Shown here: positions 58,840 through 64,000 of the stretch, piece by piece
Numbering within the stretch: the stretch's first letter is position 1
How the letters are laid out: each line of letters begins with the position of its first letter
Origin: Symsagittifera roscoffensis
Lineage: Eukaryota > Xenacoelomorpha > Acoela > Convolutidae
Assembly: GCF_963678635.1 (NCBI RefSeq)
Contig: NC_087062.1
Location: 29,228,833-29,292,832, forward strand
Length of the DNA: 64,000 nucleotides
Direction: 5' to 3'
Notes under the pieces: generated by a model
What the model saw: the letters and a program-made list of their open reading frames with translations, nothing else
Told to the model about the DNA's origin: nothing
The model's database searches: none
Made by a program: the position numbers and the translations under genes

Positions 58840-59414
58840 ATACAGGTGTTTCCGATATAATTTTCAAATTGAAGTCAAACTTTTTATTAACTTCTTCAAC
58901 TGAGGTAATGAAATTTGATCCAAACAAACGTTGTTTTTCTAGAATTATGAATTTCGCAAGAGCGTACAACTAACAAAAACTCATCCTTCCAATGACATAT
59001 CAAATTGAGCGGTAGGTGTTTTTTTGTTTTTGACTATTGCCATTTTACTGACCAAGTGGCACGTAAATGACTGACTGTATAAGCAAATTAACCTGAGATT
59101 TTAAGCCTAATTTTTCATGAATACAATTGGTATTCATGAAAAATTAGGCTTAAAATCTCAGGTTAATTTGCTTATACAGTCAGTCATTTACGGGCCACTT
59201 GGTTAGTATAATGGCAATAGTCAAAAATAAAAAAAAACCTACCGCACAATTTGATATGTCATTGGAAGGATGAGTTTTTGTTAGTTGTACGCTCTTGCGA
59301 AATCCATAATTCTAGAAAAACAACGTTTGTTTATATCAAATTTCATTACCTCAGTTGAAGAAGTTAATAAAAAGTTTGACTTCAATTTGAAAATTATATC
59401 GGAAACACCTGTAT

Positions 59415-59820
59415 CAGGGGCGGATTTAGGGGGGGGGGGGAGCGGACGCCTTCCCCTCAGGGATTCGACCCCCTGCCGACCCAAAGGGTCCCCCCTTTGA
59501 TACTTTTTCAGAAATCCATTTTTGGTCGACCGACTCTAAACTTTTTCTAAAGGCGCCTTAAGCGCCAATATATATCAACTTTGAGGGGGAGCGCGCGCCA
59601 AAAATAACGCGATTTTTTTGTCAAAATTTTTCAAAAAAGTGCCCAAAAACGGTTTTTTTTTACTGTTTTTCAAAAATTTGCCTAAATTTAGCAGAAACAG
59701 TGCTTAGGAAAACCTCGAAAAATCAATTTGGTGGACCTAAAAAAAAAGGTCGTTTAAGTTTTGGAAATTTTTTTGAAAATCCGCCCCCCCCCCCCTCGAG
59801 AAAATCCTAGATCCGCCCTG
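59415..59820 (+). mobile_element. hAT-like MITE, right palindrome copy (406 bp) with perfect 8-bp target-site duplication
   Basis: The element starts CAGGGGCGGATTTAGG and ends CTAGATCCGCCCTG. It is bracketed by ACCTGTAT at 59407-59414 and ACCTGTAT at 59821-59828, a perfect 8-base duplication. Termini starting CAGGGG plus an 8-base duplication are the hallmark of the hAT superfamily. It is too short to encode a transposase and so is non-autonomous. Confidence 0.85.
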
Positions 59821-59947
59821 ACCTGTATAACTCGCTTAATGAAAATAATGAAGTTTAAAAAGGAAATTTTCTTGACTAATTTAGAAGTTAGAATAGTTAT
59901 ATGGACTTAAAAGCAGGTCCTGATTATTTTTTCTACGTTTTTTAAAG

Positions 59948-60580
59948 GAGCCCCATTTGGTTAACCCATCCCGTTTGAGCTCATACGATATTAATAGAAA
60001 AACTAGGAAATCTGCTTGCTTTAGAGGACAGAGCAGACATCAAGCAACTTTCACACTGGCCAGTTGGACTCAAGTTCTTTCAGTTTTTGTTTTTATTTTA
60101 TCTCAACTTCAATTCGTTTCATGCCGATTCGGGTCCGACTTTGCTCCTTCGTATCTCTACGACATCGAGAAGAACAATTATGACGTAGTCAAGTGCTGTT
60201 TCGACAACCGAATCCCAAAATACTGTCTCAAAATGTGCGACGGGAAAACACAGAGTTTCAGCAGTCGCGATATTTGCCGAGGGGCTTACGAGGATATTCG
60301 GAAATTGTGCTTCATTGGCCCATCTTCCGATGAAAACTATTATAATGGCAACGAAAATTATAAACCATCAAGCAATATCAAATTATACGATCCATTCGAA
60401 GCCAATGATGGCGGAAGTGAGTTTCGGAGTGATCAAAATGTGAACAAAGTTCAACTTTATTTTCCACAAAATGAAAAATCGAAGAATCAAAAAGATCTAG
60501 CGGGTGTTATTGCGACAAATTATAATTGGTTGATAAGCTTTTTCATGCTGTTTTATTTGTTAGATTTTTGGTTATTCTAA
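59948..60580 (+). CDS. 3' exon of a secreted cysteine-rich, DB-module-like protein with a GPI-type tail (partial)
   Basis: The frame is open for 210 residues, from a likely splice acceptor (TTTTTTAAAG at 59938-59947) to the stop at 60580. There is no ATG before the conserved part and an in-frame stop lies upstream, so the start must be in an upstream exon that I could not place. A hydrophobic stretch (VLSVFVFILSQLQFVSC) precedes the mature part and could be a signal or anchor segment. The cysteine pattern VVKCCFDNRIPKYCLKMC and, later, ICRGAYEDIRKLCF matches the first half of the DB module known mainly from nematodes and some arthropods, an extracellular domain of unknown function. The C-terminus ends in about 17 hydrophobic residues without a charged tail (WLISFFMLFYLLDFWLF), as in GPI-anchored precursors. 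DB assignment is by pattern only. Confidence 0.6.
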   Translation, partial: EPHLVNPSRLSSYDINRKTRKSACFRGQSRHQATFTLASWTQVLSVFVFILSQLQFVSCRFGSDFAPSYLYDIEKNNYDVVKCCFDNRIPKYCLKMCDGKTQSFSSRDICRGAYEDIRKLCFIGPSSDENYYNGNENYKPSSNIKLYDPFEANDGGSEFRSDQNVNKVQLYFPQNEKSKNQKDLAGVIATNYNWLISFFMLFYLLDFWLF

Positions 60581-61849
60581 ATTTTGTCAAATTTATGATG
60601 AACGGTCGTGTTAGGTGCAGATTTGGGGCAGCAATTTCATCGTAAAGAAAAATCGATTCCAGCCCCAAATTTAACAACGAAATTAAAAAATCCAAAAGAT
60701 GCCAAAAATTTGAATGCTTTGTATTTTTACTGGTCAAATATAGTTTTGTATAACTTATTTGTATGTTTTTACATTGTTTTGATTCCAGTTCAATTGCATA
60801 GTTTGTTGCACATTTTCAGCCCTTATTTTTAGACAAATGCATTAGTCTAGATAAGAGTATTTTGCTGGAGATATCTCCCAAGAACTATCTATAGTCGTAG
60901 GTCCCTAGAAAGTTTGTGCTCGTCCGCCAGATGTTTTGTTTTTATGGCAAACATGATAAGATAAACTAGGCTGTGCCCGTTTTTGAGCAGTTTAGTAAAA
61001 TCATTCTGTCTTCCTTAGTAAAACGATTCCGTCAAAAGCTGAAAAAAAAATTCTCTTCAGCATTTGTGACTATTTCTTCTCGGCGTAATTTTCGGATCTA
61101 ATTTTTGTGGTTTATGTCCTCAAATATATGCTTGTCGTGGTTGATTATTGGACCAATTTTGACAATTGAAATTACAGTTTACGCTTTCAGCTTTTTTGTT
61201 ACTACCAATGAAAATTTTTTTAAAAAAAATTCATCAAAAAACTTGAATATTGAGTGTTATCCAAAGCCAGTAAAATGGCATGTGGAACACTCAGAGTTTG
61301 TAATGATACGTGGTTTTTTTTGTCAAAAATGTTGTTTTCTTATTGGTCATTTTGAACTTTTTCAAAATTGACCAATAAGAAGCGATGCGCAAAGTGAGCG
61401 CAAAGTTATAACAAATTTAGTTTGTGTTTTTTTTGAGAAATTACGAAATTTGAAAAATTTCAATTTGGCAAAATTTGGCTAATTGAAAGCGCTTGAACTT
61501 TCATTTTATAGATATAAATTTTTTTCCGACGTAGAAATGTATCGAAACTGAAACAAAGCATGGCAATTGATTCAAAAACTGACTGTACTCAAAAATATCA
61601 CACTTAAATTCTGGCAGTTTTTTGGGCAGTCCGAAGGTAAGAACAATATATCTTAAGGCAAAGTTTGTAATAGCAACAGATCATAAAGCCGTCACATCAG
61701 CATTAGATGGTAATTGATTTTTCAAAAGTTGCCGAACTCGGTTAACTCGATGGATTGATAAATTACTACCCTGTCATATAAAAATTCACCAAAAGCAGTT
61801 ACTTAAAAAATTGAAAAAAAGAACTCGAAAAATATTCAGAAAAATCCGG
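60581..61849. other. Gene-free interval after the cysteine-rich gene
   Basis: No gene is supported. The frame at 61105-61371 is hydrophobic at its start but lacks motifs, splice context and similarity to any family I know. An inverted pair TTGTCAAAAATG...TCTTATTGGTCATTTTGA and TTTTCAAAATTGACCAATAAGA around 61340-61381 forms a short hairpin. Confidence 0.35.
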
Positions 61850-63530
61850 GAATTGGAACGAGAATTTACTGGGAAATAGATTAAAACACGAAAGTCAAGA
61901 AGTGAACTTGATAGACCCAAAATGGAATAGAACGATTGAAAAACGTCAAAGCGGCCAATCGGAATTTGAAAAAGTCGCAGAAAATTTTCGAAGGACAACC
62001 CGTTTGGGAATCAAATGGCTGTGGTCGAAGGCTGTTCCCTAGTGGACAGCAGTACCGATCCAAGTTAAGCCAGTCGCAATGAACTGGATTCACAGAGGAC
62101 ATCCACACAAGATGCATTGCTGAACGTGTCTTACTACCTGATTTGGCCTCTTATACAAAAAGACATAGTAAACTTGGCGGAGCAGAGTACAAATTACGGG
62201 GTGAGAATCTAAATACATAACCGCTAAATTTTCTGCTAAATAATTACAACTGCTTACGCAGCTGGGACAGCTAGACCTATGAAAAGCCATAAAAAGGAGG
62301 AAAAAAGTTAACTCGTAGCAAAAGATTTCAAAATTTCCTTCGGTGAAGTCACAAAATAAACGGGCGGTAAATGTACAAAAAAAGTTTTTGAGTACATATA
62401 TCGGCTTACACGGGATTCCAGCATCAATAAAAAACATACAGTTCTCAGCTTGTTAGAGAAAAACAATGAAAAAAAAAATCTTGTTTGTTAAAAAATGGGG
62501 ATGCGGCATAAAACAATCAGAAAAATAATAAGAAGGAGACGGGTAGTGATGCGACTTGGCGAGCACCATAAATTCAATAAACTGATATGCAGTACAATGA
62601 TCAGCACGTGAAAAGAACCCAGCAGAAAACAACACAGAAAAGGTTGTCTGATGAACATTTTTAAAGACTTCAAAAGTGAGTTTAAGATTATCAGTGATAA
62701 ATTTATACTTAATTCTGATCTAGTTGCAGATACTGATTTTACGAATGAAAGTTTTCAACAAAAATAAAAATATGCTACATCGAAGGAAATGGAGTGAGGG
62801 GAGGACTGATTCTGGCAGTCAAACAAGAAAAACCGAACACGGCGGGAGCCAACAATTTTGGCCCGAGAACTCCAGAACAGACAACCATGAAGACAGCAGA
62901 AAAGAAGCCAACGGCACAAAACGCGAGAAGCACAGAAGCTTTACAAGCAACAGGAAAAAGAGGAAGAGATCAAGAAGAAGGATAGGAAGAAGCGGCAATG
63001 AGTATTCCGAAGTAAGGGACAAGTAGTTTAACTTCAAAAACATATCAGCGAAGCAGAACTAATCTAAATTAGAAAAGCCGAAGGCAAAACAAGTCCAGAG
63101 GAAATCATCATTGCTATAAAACCAAGAAATTCCGGTTACGGAATGGTATGAAGTAGCGGACGGACCAAGTACTCAAAAGTAGAGACGAAATCGCGTTTCA
63201 TGTTGAACATAAGGAGAAAGGGGATTGCAAATACGACCCACTGCCAGGTTTTTTGGACGACTCCAGTCAACACGACGCTAAAGTTAGAAGTACGCGCCCG
63301 AGCGAAAACAAAGAACCTCAAAGATTCGGAGGTTGATTCAAGCTCTCAGTGAAAAGTTTACTGAAAAAGGCACTAGAAACGTATCGGAACCAATTGGTAA
63401 ATTTCTTAGAGGGAACCTAGCGACCAATCGAAACACTAGAAACGTTGCTAGAGCTTCATTTGTTTTGACGGATTTTTGGAAATACTTCGTTAGATCCGTA
63501 GATACTACAAAATCCGAGTTGTAAAGTGAA
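61850..63530. other. Less AT-rich, purine-rich block, possibly decayed coding sequence
   Basis: This block is visibly less AT-rich than its surroundings, with purine-rich plus-strand text at about 62790-63030 and 63170-63330. Open frames overlap on both strands but all contain stops. Basic Arg/Lys/Glu-rich translations at 62724-63026 could be a decayed gag-like or host coding region. I recognise no family and assign no function. Confidence 0.25.
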
Positions 63531-64000
63531 TTCGGTTGAAAAAAAGATGGAAGTAGAATCAGAAAAATGGAAACTCAATTTGAACATTTTTAAAACTGAG
63601 AGTTAAAAATTCTCCTAGCTAATATAAAATTTAAAATTATTGAAATTAAAATTTTTACTGTTGACTGGAAAATTTGGTAATGCGCAGGCTGTTCCCTTGA
63701 TGATATTATGCATATGTACATATTTAACTGTAACGTATTTATATTATTGTACCAAAGTACCTTTTTTTTCTAAATTGGATAACTTTATGAATTAAGTGTC
63801 AATCATCACAGTATCTGAAATTCAAAACGTGGTTTTCAACGTGATTTGATTGTTCTTCATTTTTTCCGAATTCTTACCGGTGATTTTGTTTTCAAATTTC
63901 GAAATTCGAAAAACGTTTAAAATTTTCAATCAATTTACTTGGTTTTTCGGTTTACTTGTTCTTTTACTTTTTGCAAGTGTCTGTTGGTTATACCTTACAA
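63531..64000. other. Gene-free AT-rich end of the window
   Basis: Nothing recognised. Confidence 0.3.

Larger units (their letters stand above)
58399..59820. repeat. Long near-perfect palindrome (arms 726 and 691 bp, 5-base centre)
   Basis: The left arm is 58399-59124 and the right arm 59130-59820, with the centre AATTG flanked by CATGAATAC and GTATTCATG. Each arm consists of an outer MITE (58399-58839 and 59415-59820) and an inner unique segment of about 285 bases. The arms differ by a few substitutions and small indels, mostly in G or C runs. No gene is encoded. Confidence 0.9.

Noticed and set aside
58757-58973. Open frames with poly-proline in the palindrome
   Set aside because: They translate the C run at the MITE end and occur in mirror form in both arms, as expected of non-coding DNA.
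61881-62437. Possible integrase zinc-binding region (HRGHP on plus, paired cysteines on minus)
   Set aside because: The histidine/cysteine spacing does not fit, the two readings are on opposite strands, and stops interrupt both.
1-64000. tRNA, rRNA, CRISPR arrays and bacterial-type operons
   Set aside because: None could be recognised by eye; the gene structure is eukaryotic. A covariance-model search would be needed to exclude small RNA genes.

Overview
This is a eukaryotic, AT-rich window from an invertebrate animal. The evidence is multi-exon genes with phase-consistent introns, a mitochondrial carnitine palmitoyltransferase of animal type, an anoctamin, a calretinin/calbindin-type EF-hand protein and a lamin-tail-domain protein, set among decayed Ty3/gypsy, non-LTR and hAT-like elements. 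No prokaryotic operon, CRISPR array, tRNA or rRNA gene was recognised. The phylum cannot be fixed from sequence alone. One apparently non-GT intron recalls lineages with relaxed splicing, such as appendicularian tunicates, but one intron is weak evidence.

Layout. 1-4 kb: a complete five-exon calretinin/calbindin-like gene on the minus strand. 4-6 kb: a decayed hAT-like fragment and two copies of a short repeat with CCCGGGTTGA ends. 7.9-11.6 kb: a dead Ty3/gypsy element (minus). 12.7-14.4 kb: a single-exon lamin-tail-domain coiled-coil gene (plus). 14.9-20.6 kb: short dispersed repeats and AT-rich DNA without genes. 20.6-29.3 kb: a complete seven-exon CPT1 gene (minus), 758 codons, with repeats in its introns. 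29.8-31.7 kb: an intronless anoctamin-10-like gene on the same strand, 478 bp upstream of CPT1. 32.7-37.7 kb: a graveyard of one frameshifted non-LTR element, one 3' fragment of another LINE on the opposite strand, and a second Ty3/gypsy remnant. 38.2-48.9 kb: two head-to-tail copies of one roughly 5-5.7 kb LINE, both dead. 49-58 kb: dispersed repeats and AT-rich DNA. 58.4-59.8 kb: a 1.4 kb near-perfect palindrome with a hAT-type MITE at the outer end of each arm. 59.9-60.6 kb: the last exon of a secreted, probably GPI-anchored, DB-module-like cysteine-rich protein. 60.6-64 kb: nothing recognised, including a less AT-rich, purine-rich block.

The host genes do not form one pathway. CPT1 acts at the mitochondrial outer membrane on acyl-CoA, the anoctamin is probably an intracellular membrane scramblase or channel, and the EF-hand protein is a calcium buffer or sensor. 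The observations most worth following are the MITE-bounded palindrome, whose outer breakpoint lies exactly at a transposon end; intron 1 of the EF-hand gene, which lacks any usable GT donor; the CPT1 N-terminus, where the histidine linked to malonyl-CoA sensitivity in mammals is asparagine; and the tandem LINE pair. I did not find a convincing new multi-gene system.
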